This document shows, in pieces, positions 1-6,814 of a DNA stretch of 11,830 nucleotides (position 1 is the stretch's first letter; every line of letters starts with the position of its first letter). The position numbers were made by a program, and so were the translations under genes. The DNA is taken from positions 1 to 11,830 of the forward strand of contig DKBO01000230.1 in assembly GCA_002448975.1 (NCBI GenBank). Reading direction: 5' to 3'. This stretch comes from Nitrospiraceae bacterium UBA6898. Its GTDB lineage: Bacteria > Nitrospirota > Thermodesulfovibrionia > Thermodesulfovibrionales > UBA6898. The notes under the pieces were generated by a model. The model worked only from the letters and a program-made list of their open reading frames with translations, was not told where the DNA came from and did not search any database.

Positions 1-675
1 GATGTTAGCATTTCTGTGTCCGGAGACGCCACTGCAGATCTCAAGCTCAATACGAAAGTCGCAGGCAGGATATTCAGTGCACTCAGGTCCCTGCAGGAGG
101 AATTCGCTATTCCGGGGCAGGTAGATATCAACAGCATCGCCAATTTTCATGACATGTTTATGGAGGCAAATATGTCCTCTGACATAGAAACGATTAAAAA
201 GGTTTTTGAGGAGGCAGTTGACAACCTTTACCACATGAGAAGCAGGGAAGGACAACTGCTGGTCCGGGAGATCAGCAGGATTGTCGAAGCTCTCGGCGCG
301 ATGAACCGTGAGATGAAGACGCAGAGCGCGCAGGCAGCTCCGGAGGCAGTAGCGAGGCTGAAGGAAAGACTGAAGACCCTTTTGGGTAACCAGGAGATCG
401 ATCCTGCGAGGATGCATCAGGAGATTGCTGTCCTTGCAGGCAAGGCGGACATGACCGAAGAGATCGCAAGATTCGACTGCCATATCCAGCAACTGCGGGA
501 AGTCCTCGGCAGTGATGGTATCATGGGGAGAAAACTGGATTTTCTGGTGCAGGAGATGAACCGCGAAGTGAACACCATGTCCTCCAAGTCAGCTGATTTC
601 AGTGTGTCGAAGCTCGCCGTGGACATGAAAACGGAGATAGAAAAGATCAGGGAACAGGTGCAGAATTTACAGTAA
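1..675 (+). CDS. yicC: YicC/YloC family endoribonuclease, 5' end outside window
   Basis: The reading frame is open from base 1 and ends at the TAA at 673-675, giving 224 visible residues; full-length family members have about 290, so roughly the first 65 residues lie upstream. The GTG at 16 is internal, not the start. The C-terminal part carries the family signature: a helix with EEIARFDCHIQQL, then GRKLDFLVQEMNRE, NTMSSKS and a closing EKIREQVQNLQ, which closely follows E. coli YicC. The middle is helical and coiled-coil-like. YicC/YloC proteins are cytoplasmic RNases; the E. coli protein has been linked to small RNA decay. The gene next to it is remA, as in Bacillus (yloC-remA-gmk). Identification is firm; the RNA targets here are unknown. 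Confidence 0.93.
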   Translation, partial: DVSISVSGDATADLKLNTKVAGRIFSALRSLQEEFAIPGQVDINSIANFHDMFMEANMSSDIETIKKVFEEAVDNLYHMRSREGQLLVREISRIVEALGAMNREMKTQSAQAAPEAVARLKERLKTLLGNQEIDPARMHQEIAVLAGKADMTEEIARFDCHIQQLREVLGSDGIMGRKLDFLVQEMNREVNTMSSKSADFSVSKLAVDMKTEIEKIREQVQNLQ

Positions 676-694
676 GAACACGCAGGCTGAGGTG

Positions 695-737
695 AAGGCG
701 GGGAAAAGACTTCTTTGCCGGCACCTTTACCTGCCTT
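695..737 (+). other. Imperfect hairpin just before the remA ribosome binding site
   Basis: In the 75-base gap between yicC and remA, AAGGCGGG (695-702) can pair with CCTGCCTT (730-737) including one G-U pair. The stem continues after one mismatch with AAA (704-706) against TTT (726-728). The loop is about 19 bases. The stem ends three bases before the GAGAGG Shine-Dalgarno of remA (740-745), with TTTT at 736-739. It could be a leaky terminator/attenuator or an RNA processing site. The pairing was found by eye and no energy was calculated. Confidence 0.35.
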
Positions 738-750
738 TTGAGAGGTTGTC

Positions 751-1035
751 ATGAAAAAAGGTGACGTCAGTTCAGTGCTTGTCAATATAGGATTCGGCAA
801 TGTCGTCGCCTCCTCCAAGGTCGTGGCCATTGTCACGCCAGGATCAGCTCCCATGAAGCGCATGCGCGAGGAGGCAAAGAACGTCGGCAGACTTGTCGAT
901 GCGACGCAGGGAAGGCGTACGCGGTCGATCATTATAACCGACAGTAACCATATTATCCTCTCGGCGCTCCAGGCCGAAACGATCACCCAACGGTTCCTGG
1001 AAGGAAAAGGCGGCAGTGACGAAGAGGAAGCATAG
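751..1035 (+). CDS. remA: RemA-like DNA-binding regulator (DUF370)
   Basis: A 94-residue protein matching the DUF370/RemA family along its whole length: NIGFGNVVASSKVVAIVTP, SAPMKRM, then GRLVDATQGRRTRSIIITDS and HIILSALQAETI. In B. subtilis RemA activates biofilm matrix genes and osmoprotection genes; RemA proteins form ring-shaped oligomers that bind DNA through arginines. The arginine pair is present (Arg55-Arg56) and the conserved proline is Pro30. The position I align with Bacillus Arg18 is Lys23, a conservative change. The ATG at 751 has GAGAGG five bases upstream. The acidic tail (GGSDEEEA) is variable in the family. The gene lies between yicC and gmk and overlaps gmk by 20 bases, so the three are probably cotranscribed. 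The family call is strong; the regulon in this organism is unknown. Confidence 0.93.
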   Translation: MKKGDVSSVLVNIGFGNVVASSKVVAIVTPGSAPMKRMREEAKNVGRLVDATQGRRTRSIIITDSNHIILSALQAETITQRFLEGKGGSDEEEA

Positions 1036-1645
1036 AGAAAGAGGAACCCTTTTTATCGTATCTGCTCCTTCCGGAGCAGGCAAGACCACGATCTGCAAAA
1101 AGATCGCGGTCTTGCTCGACAACCTGAAGACCTCTGTTTCATTCACCACGAGAAAGGCCAGGCAGGGAGAGGTTGACGGCGAGGATTATATATTTATCAC
1201 GGAGAAGAGATTCCGGATCATGATCGCGAAGGGTGAGTTCGTGGAATGGGCGGAAGTGCATGGCAATCTCTATGGTACGTCAAGAAAACGTCTCGAGAAG
1301 ATCATTGCTTCCGGATATGACGTTATCCTCGATATCGACACCCAGGGTGCACGGCAGATAAAGGAGACCTACGGAAATGGCGTCTACATCTTTATCCTGC
1401 CTCCTTCCATGTCAGAGCTCAGGAACAGACTGGAAAGAAGGATGAGCAATACCCGGGAGGACAGGGAAAGGCGTCTGAAGCGTGCTGTCGAGGAAATCCG
1501 GGAGTATAAAATATATGATTATGTTATAGTAAACGACCTGCTGAACAGTTCCCTCAGGAAGTTCGAGTCCATTGTCCTGGCAGAACGGCAACGGAGTGCC
1601 AGAAGGGATGCAGCATGGATCGAGAAAAATATCATCAGGAGGTAG
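1016..1645 (+). CDS. gmk: Guanylate kinase
   Basis: Phosphorylates GMP to GDP with ATP, an essential cytoplasmic step of guanine nucleotide synthesis and salvage. The 209 residues match the usual family length. The P-loop is APSGAGKTT (17-25). GMP-binding elements follow: VSFTTR (41-46), GEDY (55-58) and VEWAEVHGNLYGT (76-88). The LDIDTQGA strand (105-112) with Asp108 corresponds to the family's IDVQGA. The lid holds the arginine-rich RRMSNTREDRERR (141-153). The start is a GTG inside the end of remA, 20 bases of overlap, preceded by a purine-rich GGAAGGAAAAGG. This gives VTKRKHRERGTLFIVSAPSG, a normal distance from start to P-loop. It ends in ATC AGG AGG TAG, so its last codons supply the Shine-Dalgarno of rpoZ. 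Confidence 0.97.
   Translation: MTKRKHRERGTLFIVSAPSGAGKTTICKKIAVLLDNLKTSVSFTTRKARQGEVDGEDYIFITEKRFRIMIAKGEFVEWAEVHGNLYGTSRKRLEKIIASGYDVILDIDTQGARQIKETYGNGVYIFILPPSMSELRNRLERRMSNTREDRERRLKRAVEEIREYKIYDYVIVNDLLNSSLRKFESIVLAERQRSARRDAAWIEKNIIRR
1637..1642 (+). promoter_or_regulatory. Ribosome binding site of rpoZ inside the gmk end
   Basis: A perfect AGGAGG is formed by the last two arginine codons of gmk, directly before its TAG stop. It lies nine bases before the rpoZ ATG at 1652. This fixes the rpoZ start and suggests translational coupling of gmk and rpoZ. Confidence 0.8.
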
Positions 1646-1651
1646 TAGCGT

Positions 1652-2059
1652 ATGGATCTCATTTCCCTGCCGGCAGAGGTTGATCATCAGAAGATTGACG
1701 GCAAGTTCAGACTCGTAATCATAGCTGCCCAGAGGGCAAAGGAGCTCTCGCTCGGAGGAAAGCCGAGGGTGACGACCAAGTCGAAAAAGGTAACGACCCT
1801 GGCGCTTGAAGAGGCACTTCAGGACAAGCTCGAATACATTACCGGTGAAGAAGCCAGGATAGCGAATGAAAAAGCAAGCAAGTACGACTACCGCAGGCTC
1901 CTCGAGGAGAGCAAGAAGATCGGAGCACCTGAGGATCTGAGTGAGCTCGAAAAGGATCTGAAGGTCTATCTCCACGAGAAGGAGAACCTCGATAAGAAAG
2001 CCTTTGAGGAGCTCTTCGGCAGCAAGAAGGAAACAGAAGCTGAAGAGACTGAAGAATAA
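1652..2059 (+). CDS. rpoZ: RNA polymerase omega subunit with long C-terminal extension
   Basis: Omega binds the beta' subunit and helps assemble RNA polymerase. The core is at residues 18-66: KFRLVIIAAQRAKELSLGG, KPRV, then KKVTTLALEEALQDKLEYI, matching the conserved omega helices. The protein is 135 residues, against about 70-90 for many bacteria (E. coli has 91). Residues 67-135 are a charged, helix-prone extension that ends in an acidic tail (KKETEAEETEE). The position between gmk and coaBC is the classic one for rpoZ. The start is set by the AGGAGG nine bases upstream. The 3' end overlaps the coaBC frame. The core identification is secure; the role of the extension is unknown, though longer omega proteins occur in several phyla. 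Confidence 0.92.
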   Translation: MDLISLPAEVDHQKIDGKFRLVIIAAQRAKELSLGGKPRVTTKSKKVTTLALEEALQDKLEYITGEEARIANEKASKYDYRRLLEESKKIGAPEDLSELEKDLKVYLHEKENLDKKAFEELFGSKKETEAEETEE

Positions 2060-3221
2060 ATCAGTACTCCTTGGCGTTACGGGAGGTGTTGCGGCTTTTA
2101 AGGCTGCAGATCTCATCAGAAGACTGAAAGATGTCGGCGCCTCGGTCACGGTCATGATGACCGAGGCTGCCAAGCAGTTCATCACTCCGCTTTCACTCCA
2201 GGTTGCATCCCAGAATACGGTCTACACCTCGGTGTTTCAGGATCCCCTGACTCATATATCCCTGCCGGCGCTTGCAGACGTCATGGTCATAGCACCTGCG
2301 ACAGCCAATATCATTGCAAAGCTCGCCAACGGTATTGCGGACGATATTCTTTCTACAGCGTTTCTCGCATATCAGGGGCCTGTTGTGATTGCACCTTCGA
2401 TGAACGGAAAGATGTTCGAACATCCGATATTCCAGGAAAACCTGAAGCGGTTGCTGTCGTTCGGGATTCGGCAGGTAGGGCCGGAAAGCGGTACCCTTGC
2501 CTGCGGCGAGGAAGGCAAGGGAAGACTTGCAGATGTGCCGGACATAGTCGATTCCGTTATCGCAGCAGTGACACCCCAGGATCTCAAGGGACGGAAGATA
2601 GTCGTTACGGCAGGGCCGACACGGGAGCATCTTGACCCGGTTCGCTTTCTATCCAACAGGTCCTCGGGAAAGATGGGGTTCAGCATTGCCCGGGCTGCAT
2701 GGATACGTGGGGCCGCGGTTGTGCTAATAAGTGGACCGACAGCGCTGAAGAGTCCGTCAGGTGTCATCTTGAGACAGGTAGACACCGCTGCACAGATGTT
2801 ACGGGCAGTGACAGAAGAAACGGATAAAGATGCCTCAGTCCTCATCATGGCTGCAGCAGTTGCCGATTTCAGGCCACATCTGCAGGCCAGGACCAAGGCA
2901 GCTAAGGACAACATAGACTCTCTTGTACTGGACCGGACGCAGGACATTATCGCCCATGTGGCAGCACAGAAAAAGAAGCCTTTTGTCATCGGGTTCGCCG
3001 CGGAGACGGGCGGGAAACTGGAGCGTGCAAAGCAAAAGATGCAGCGGAAAAAAATGGACATGATCGTGTTCAACGATGTTACCGAAATCGGAGCAGGATT
3101 TGAGTCGGACACGAACAATGTTGTGATTTTAGACAGAAAGGGCTCAGCAAAGACAGGTTTGCTGAGCAAAGACGAGATTGCGGACGCAATTCTCGACCGC
3201 TATCTTAAAATCAAAACTTGA
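2004..3221 (+). CDS. coaBC: Bifunctional phosphopantothenoylcysteine decarboxylase / synthase
   Basis: Makes 4'-phosphopantetheine for coenzyme A: CoaB joins cysteine to 4'-phosphopantothenate with CTP, and CoaC decarboxylates the product on FMN. Numbered from the TTG at 2004 (405 residues), the CoaC half has VLLGVTGGVAAFKAADL (21-37), catalytic His84 in THISL, the PSMN clamp (131-134) and active-site Cys167 in TLACGEEGKG. The CoaB half begins near 197 with KIVVTAGPTRE and has FLSNRSSGKMG, AAAVADFRP, VIGFAAET and a GAGFESDTNNV end. The usual KIKK motif reads KAAK (298-301), keeping the outer lysines. No ATG fits. TTG 2004 is a legal start, but the homologous part begins about residue 17, so CTG 2040 (AGAAGG nine bases upstream) or CTG 2049 is possible. 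Every candidate overlaps rpoZ. Confidence 0.95.
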   Translation: MRSSSAARRKQKLKRLKNKSVLLGVTGGVAAFKAADLIRRLKDVGASVTVMMTEAAKQFITPLSLQVASQNTVYTSVFQDPLTHISLPALADVMVIAPATANIIAKLANGIADDILSTAFLAYQGPVVIAPSMNGKMFEHPIFQENLKRLLSFGIRQVGPESGTLACGEEGKGRLADVPDIVDSVIAAVTPQDLKGRKIVVTAGPTREHLDPVRFLSNRSSGKMGFSIARAAWIRGAAVVLISGPTALKSPSGVILRQVDTAAQMLRAVTEETDKDASVLIMAAAVADFRPHLQARTKAAKDNIDSLVLDRTQDIIAHVAAQKKKPFVIGFAAETGGKLERAKQKMQRKKMDMIVFNDVTEIGAGFESDTNNVVILDRKGSAKTGLLSKDEIADAILDRYLKIKT

Positions 3222-3246
3222 CTTTATTGCCCTGTTTTGCTAAAAA
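3218..3246 (+). promoter_or_regulatory. Sigma-70-type promoter before the TPR gene
   Basis: The -35 box TTGACT (3218-3223, five of six consensus) straddles the coaBC stop codon. A 17-base spacer follows, then the -10 box TAAAAA (3241-3246, four of six), preceded by TGC (3238-3240), which makes an extended -10. The expected transcription start is about 3252-3254, only some five bases before the ATG at 3258. No Shine-Dalgarno is visible before that ATG. This fits a near-leaderless transcript and a new transcription unit after coaBC. Confidence 0.55.
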
Positions 3247-3257
3247 ATTGATACCTT

Positions 3258-4355
3258 ATGGCATCCAAAGATATAGAAAAACTTAAAGAAAAGTTTGAAA
3301 AAGACCCTAATTCAAAGCTTTTTCTTCCTCTTGCCGAGGAATACAGAAAAGAAGGCATGCTGGATGAAGCGATCGACGCGCTTCAGTCAGGTCTTGAAAA
3401 GCATCAGGCATACACCAGCGCCCGTGTTCTGCTCGGCAAGATCTATCTCGAAAAAGGCATGCTCCCTGAGGCAACGAAGGAGTTCGAAAATGTCATCGCT
3501 TCCGTGCCGGACAATCTCTTTGCGTATAAGAAACTTGCCGAGGTATACCGTGATACCGGCGAAACAGCGCGCGCGATAACAGCTTCGAAGGCGATCCTCA
3601 GGCTCAACCCTATGGATGAGGAGACGCTGAACAACCTCAAGGCCCTGGAGTCGGGTGATGTTTCGGGAAGCAGTGAGCAGCAGGATCAGACAGCGGCAGC
3701 CGTTATGCCTGGTGTACTGAAGATGCCTGAAGAAACCTTGCCGGAGGCTGCTTCTCCTGAGCATAGCGTCGAAAAGGTCACGAGAGAATCTGAAGAGGCG
3801 CAGACGGAGCATTCTGAAGAAGAGTTGAACGCCTTTAAGGACTCGCTCTTCGGTGATAAGGGCACGCTGCATGATGCGGGCGAGCTGGATGCTGCAGAAG
3901 AAGAACAGTTTGCGGATGAGATCACTATTGCGGAAGAAACGATTGATGAGTCAGGACAGGGCCTTACCTTCGAGGAGGTGGCTGCGGAAGGCGGAGAGGA
4001 AGAGAGTCCGGTTGCGGGCGTATCTGGAGCAGAGATCAAACAGACTGAAGAGTTTGGGGAACCCATGGAAGATCTTCCGGACACGGATGAGGATATGCCA
4101 GCGCGGGAATCTGCCGGCGAAGACCTCGATGACGCAGACCGCTTTGTTGCGGAAGATAAATATTCCGCGGCAATGGGAATATACAGAAAATGCCTCTCTG
4201 TGGATCCGGACAATCAGGTCGTTCTTCAGCGGGTTAATGAACTGAGGGCGCTCCTGAAACTGCTGGGAAAGGACAAAGAAGTTCTCATAGCAAAATTGGA
4301 CGCTTTCCTGGAAGGGATACAGAAGAGACGCGATGAATTTTTCGGACGTTCTTAA
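3258..4355 (+). CDS. TPR-repeat protein with long acidic linker, function unknown
   Basis: A 365-residue cytoplasmic-looking protein with no signal peptide or membrane segment. Residues 18-51, 52-85 and 86-119 form three tetratricopeptide repeats (for example LAEEYRKEGMLDEAIDALQSGL and LGKIYLEKGMLPEATKEFENV). Residues 130-290 are a low-complexity linker rich in Glu and Asp, probably disordered. A fourth TPR-like unit at 293-324 (DRFVAEDKYSAAMGIYRKCL, then DPDN) is followed by a basic C-terminal helix. TPRs are protein-binding scaffolds; the partner is most simply the Roadblock protein encoded next, which overlaps this gene by 23 bases. No good Shine-Dalgarno precedes the ATG. I do not recognise a named orthologue, so the function remains open. 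Confidence 0.85.
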   Translation: MASKDIEKLKEKFEKDPNSKLFLPLAEEYRKEGMLDEAIDALQSGLEKHQAYTSARVLLGKIYLEKGMLPEATKEFENVIASVPDNLFAYKKLAEVYRDTGETARAITASKAILRLNPMDEETLNNLKALESGDVSGSSEQQDQTAAAVMPGVLKMPEETLPEAASPEHSVEKVTRESEEAQTEHSEEELNAFKDSLFGDKGTLHDAGELDAAEEEQFADEITIAEETIDESGQGLTFEEVAAEGGEEESPVAGVSGAEIKQTEEFGEPMEDLPDTDEDMPARESAGEDLDDADRFVAEDKYSAAMGIYRKCLSVDPDNQVVLQRVNELRALLKLLGKDKEVLIAKLDAFLEGIQKRRDEFFGRS

Positions 4356-4689
4356 AGAAACGGTTGAAAAGATTGACGGCGCAGTCTCAGCGATGATTAT
4401 TGCCTCTGACGGTATTTTGGTGGAGGAATATGTCCAGGAGAAGCTTATAGACCTGACAGGACTTGGCGCTGAGGCCTCGGCAATGATCAGGGATATCGGC
4501 TATGCAGCAGAAAATCTCCGGCTCGGGGAGGCGAGAGAGTTCTCGATCATCTCTGACACCTGCGGGATCATCATGCGTAAGATCAATGAGGGATATTACC
4601 TTGCCCTTGTCATAAAGCCGGAAGGCAACTATGGAAAAGGACGCTATATTCTTAAAACGACCGTTCCCAAAATAGAGAGCGAATTTTGA
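4333..4689 (+). CDS. Roadblock/LC7-type small regulatory protein
   Basis: A 118-residue single-domain protein with the Roadblock/LC7 pattern: an N-terminal helix (VLKETVEKIDG), a beta hairpin AVSAMIIASDGILVEEY (17-33), a central helix EASAMIRDIGYAAENL (47-62), then strands REFSIISDTCGIIMRKI (68-84) and GYYLALVIKPEG (87-98), and a short end. Such proteins dimerise and in bacteria often regulate small Ras-like GTPases, as MglB does for MglA in polarity and motility. No GTPase gene is visible in this window. The ATG lies inside the end of the TPR gene and has AGAAGAG (4321-4327) five bases upstream. The overlap suggests coupled translation and a joint function. The fold call rests on pattern only. 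Confidence 0.75.
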   Translation: MNFSDVLKETVEKIDGAVSAMIIASDGILVEEYVQEKLIDLTGLGAEASAMIRDIGYAAENLRLGEAREFSIISDTCGIIMRKINEGYYLALVIKPEGNYGKGRYILKTTVPKIESEF

Positions 4690-4739
4690 CCGCTGCCGGT
4701 GCAGGGCGCTGAACGTTCCAAACCAGGAGAGCTCACACC

Positions 4740-5168
4740 ATGAAGATCCTTGTCATTCACGGTCCCAACCTTAATCTGCTCGGCCAAAGAGAACCTGATG
4801 TCTATGGCAGCATGACGCTCGACGACATCAACAGTCGGATTAAAGCTCTTGCAAAGGAACTGGAAATCGAAGCAGCGGTATTTCAATCGAACAGTGAAGG
4901 TGAGATCGTTGATGCCATACAGCAAGAGACCTACGATGTGCTGATCATCAACCCTGCAGCCTATACGCATACCAGTATTGCCATCCGCGATGCCATTGCC
5001 GCGGTCGGCAGGCCTGCTATCGAGGTGCATATTTCCAATATCCATAAAAGAGAGGAATTCAGGAAAAGGTCCTATATCTCGGGGGTCGTGACGGGCCAGA
5101 TCAGCGGTCTTGGAGCTGAAGGGTATCTCCTTGCAGTTCAGGCAAGCCCGAAGATCCTGAATAAATGA
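4740..5168 (+). CDS. aroQ: 3-dehydroquinate dehydratase, type II
   Basis: Converts 3-dehydroquinate to 3-dehydroshikimate, third step of the shikimate pathway to aromatic amino acids, in the cytoplasm; type II enzymes are dodecamers. The 142 residues are the normal length. Signatures are HGPNLNLLGQREP (7-19) with Arg17, catalytic Tyr22 in VYG, QSNSEGEIVDAI (49-60), INPAAYTHTSIAIRDA (70-85), and EVHISN (95-100) with catalytic His97, then EEFR with Arg108. The family's usual HHSYIS reads KRSYIS here. AGGAGA (4725-4730) lies nine bases before the ATG. The gene ends in an ATGA overlap with the downstream aminopeptidase, the same pairing as yqhS-yqhT in B. subtilis. Confidence 0.97.
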   Translation: MKILVIHGPNLNLLGQREPDVYGSMTLDDINSRIKALAKELEIEAAVFQSNSEGEIVDAIQQETYDVLIINPAAYTHTSIAIRDAIAAVGRPAIEVHISNIHKREEFRKRSYISGVVTGQISGLGAEGYLLAVQASPKILNK

Positions 5169-6226
5169 ATCACATCCCTGCAGTGACCAGGTCCCTTGCG
5201 GCAAAAGGGATCGACGGCATGCTTATATCCCAAATCCGTAATGTGCGATATCTTACTGGATTTACCGGCTCATCAGCCTGTCTCCTCATTGCCGGAAGGG
5301 AACGGATCTTTTTTGCCGATTCGCGTTACGAAGAGCTGTCAAAGCGTGAGGTCAGAGGCTTTGATATCATCATCGAACAGTATGAGCGGCCCAAAGAGGT
5401 CCTGGAGAAGGCAAAGGCGGTCGGTATCAGAACGCTCGGTTTTGAGTCAACCGTATCTTACGCCTTCTATAGGTCGCTTCTCAGAAAAGGGGTCAGGGTG
5501 AAGGGTGTTACGAACCTGGTCGAAGAGATGCGGAGGGTGAAATCCAGTTTTGAGATCAAGATGATCCGTAAGGCTGTTGAGCGTGCAGAGAAGGCATTCC
5601 TTGAGGTGATGCCGCATATCAGGGCAGGCGTATCGGAACGGCATCTTGCCCTGCGGCTTGAGACAGCTCTGAAGAAACAGGGTTGCACCGTGATTCCCTT
5701 CGATCTCATTGTGGCAGCGGGGAAGAACACTGCCCTGCCGCACGCAAAGCCCTCTGATAACAGGATTAGGCCGGGAGATTTCGTGATGTTCGACTGGGCA
5801 GGAGAGGCCGCGGGGTATTTCTCCGATATGACGAGGACCTTTCTGATGAAGGGCGGCAGTGATCTTTCAAAGAAGATAGAAGTCTACGCAGCGGTTCTGA
5901 ATGCCAACATGAGCGCCATCAGGTCTGTCCGCCAGGAGACTGCCGCCCGCTTGGTTGACAAGACCGCAAGAGATGTTATAAAAAAGGCAGGGTACGGCGA
6001 CTACTTCGGTCATGGCACCGGCCACGGCGTAGGACTTGACGTGCATGAACTTCCCCGCATATCACGATTCGGGAGAGAGATGATCAGGTCAGGGATGGTC
6101 TTCACGGTGGAACCGGGGATCTACCTGCCCGGATTTGGTGGTGTCAGGATTGAGGACATGCTCCTTGTGGAAAAGCAGGGCTGCAGGATATTGACATCGC
6201 TTCCCAAGAAACTTGAGATTCTATAA
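5165..6226 (+). CDS. pepP: M24B family Xaa-Pro aminopeptidase (YqhT/PepP type)
   Basis: A cytoplasmic dimetal peptidase expected to cleave an N-terminal residue before proline. Residues 1-125 form a creatinase-like N domain (NVRYLTGFTGSSACLLI); residues about 132-353 form the pita-bread catalytic domain. All five metal ligands are visible: Asp210 (MFDW), Asp221 (SDMTRTF), His287 (GTGHGVG), Glu316 (VEPGIY) and Glu330 (RIED). His193 (LPHAKP) and His294 (DVHELP) match the substrate-site histidines. The length, 353 residues, equals the short YqhT/PepQ-like group rather than the 440-residue E. coli PepP. The start overlaps the aroQ stop (ATGA). Its position just before efp is widely conserved and makes sense: both deal with proline-containing chains. 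Prolidase activity instead cannot be excluded. Confidence 0.93.
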   Translation: MNHIPAVTRSLAAKGIDGMLISQIRNVRYLTGFTGSSACLLIAGRERIFFADSRYEELSKREVRGFDIIIEQYERPKEVLEKAKAVGIRTLGFESTVSYAFYRSLLRKGVRVKGVTNLVEEMRRVKSSFEIKMIRKAVERAEKAFLEVMPHIRAGVSERHLALRLETALKKQGCTVIPFDLIVAAGKNTALPHAKPSDNRIRPGDFVMFDWAGEAAGYFSDMTRTFLMKGGSDLSKKIEVYAAVLNANMSAIRSVRQETAARLVDKTARDVIKKAGYGDYFGHGTGHGVGLDVHELPRISRFGREMIRSGMVFTVEPGIYLPGFGGVRIEDMLLVEKQGCRILTSLPKKLEIL

Positions 6227-6235
6227 GGTAAATCC

Positions 6236-6241
6236 AGGAGG
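6236..6241 (+). promoter_or_regulatory. Ribosome binding site of efp (supports TTG start)
   Basis: A perfect AGGAGG nine bases before TTG 6251. No in-frame ATG or GTG lies close by, so this site decides the non-ATG start of efp. Confidence 0.75.
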
Positions 6242-6250
6242 AAAAGGCTA

Positions 6251-6814
6251 TTGTTCGCAACAAGTGATTTCAGGAAAGGCTTAAAGATCGAATTCAAGGG
6301 AGACCCCTACGAGATCATAGATTTCCAGCACGTAAAGATGGGGAGGGGCGGCGCAAACGTCAAAACGAAGATGAGGAACCTCAGGAGCGGAAGCGTTGTG
6401 GAAGAGACAATCAGGTCCGGGGAAAAGTTTCCTCCCGCAGGGCTTGAGGAAAAGAAGATGCAGTACCTCTATGCCCAGGGTGATGACTATATCTTCATGG
6501 ACCAGGAAAACTATGAACAACTCCCGCTGAGCGGCACACAGCTCGGCGGAGCAAAACTCTTTCTCAAGGAGAACATCGAGGTAAAGATACTGTACTATAA
6601 GGGAGAGCCTCTCAATGTGGAGCTGCCGACCTTCATCGAACTGGTCATCGCAAAGACCGATCCTCCCGGCTTTAAAGGTGACACCACGTCGGGCGGCGGA
6701 AAGCCCGCCACGCTGGAAACCGGAGCTGTTGTGCGGGTGCCGTTCCATCTTAATGAGGGTGATACCATTAAGGTCGATACGCGGACGTCCGAATACATAG
6801 AAAGGGTAAAATAA
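6251..6814 (+). CDS. efp: Translation elongation factor P
   Basis: EF-P binds the ribosome between the P and E sites and rescues stalling at consecutive prolines. The 187 residues match the family. The KOW-like N domain contains TSDFRKGLKIEFKGDPYEIIDF (residues 4-25) and the tip loop KMGRGGANVKTK (29-40); the middle and C-terminal OB domains include LPLSGTQLGG, IELVIAKTDPPG and GAVVRVPFHLNEGD. The residue at the loop tip is Arg32, where E. coli has the lysylated Lys34; the Pro of the usual KPG is Met30. The Thermus loop KLGRGG is similar. The start is TTG, chosen because a perfect AGGAGG (6236-6241) lies nine bases upstream and MFATSDF fits the family N-terminus. It overlaps accB by one base (TAATG). 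Confidence 0.96.
   Translation: MFATSDFRKGLKIEFKGDPYEIIDFQHVKMGRGGANVKTKMRNLRSGSVVEETIRSGEKFPPAGLEEKKMQYLYAQGDDYIFMDQENYEQLPLSGTQLGGAKLFLKENIEVKILYYKGEPLNVELPTFIELVIAKTDPPGFKGDTTSGGGKPATLETGAVVRVPFHLNEGDTIKVDTRTSEYIERVK

Noticed and set aside
6191..6219. Possible internal promoter for efp: a perfect TTGACA (6191-6196) with TGAGAT 17 bases downstream
   Set aside because: The -10 box matches only three of six positions, TATAAG lies too far away (25 bases), and the sequence is coding. Kept only as a weak possibility.
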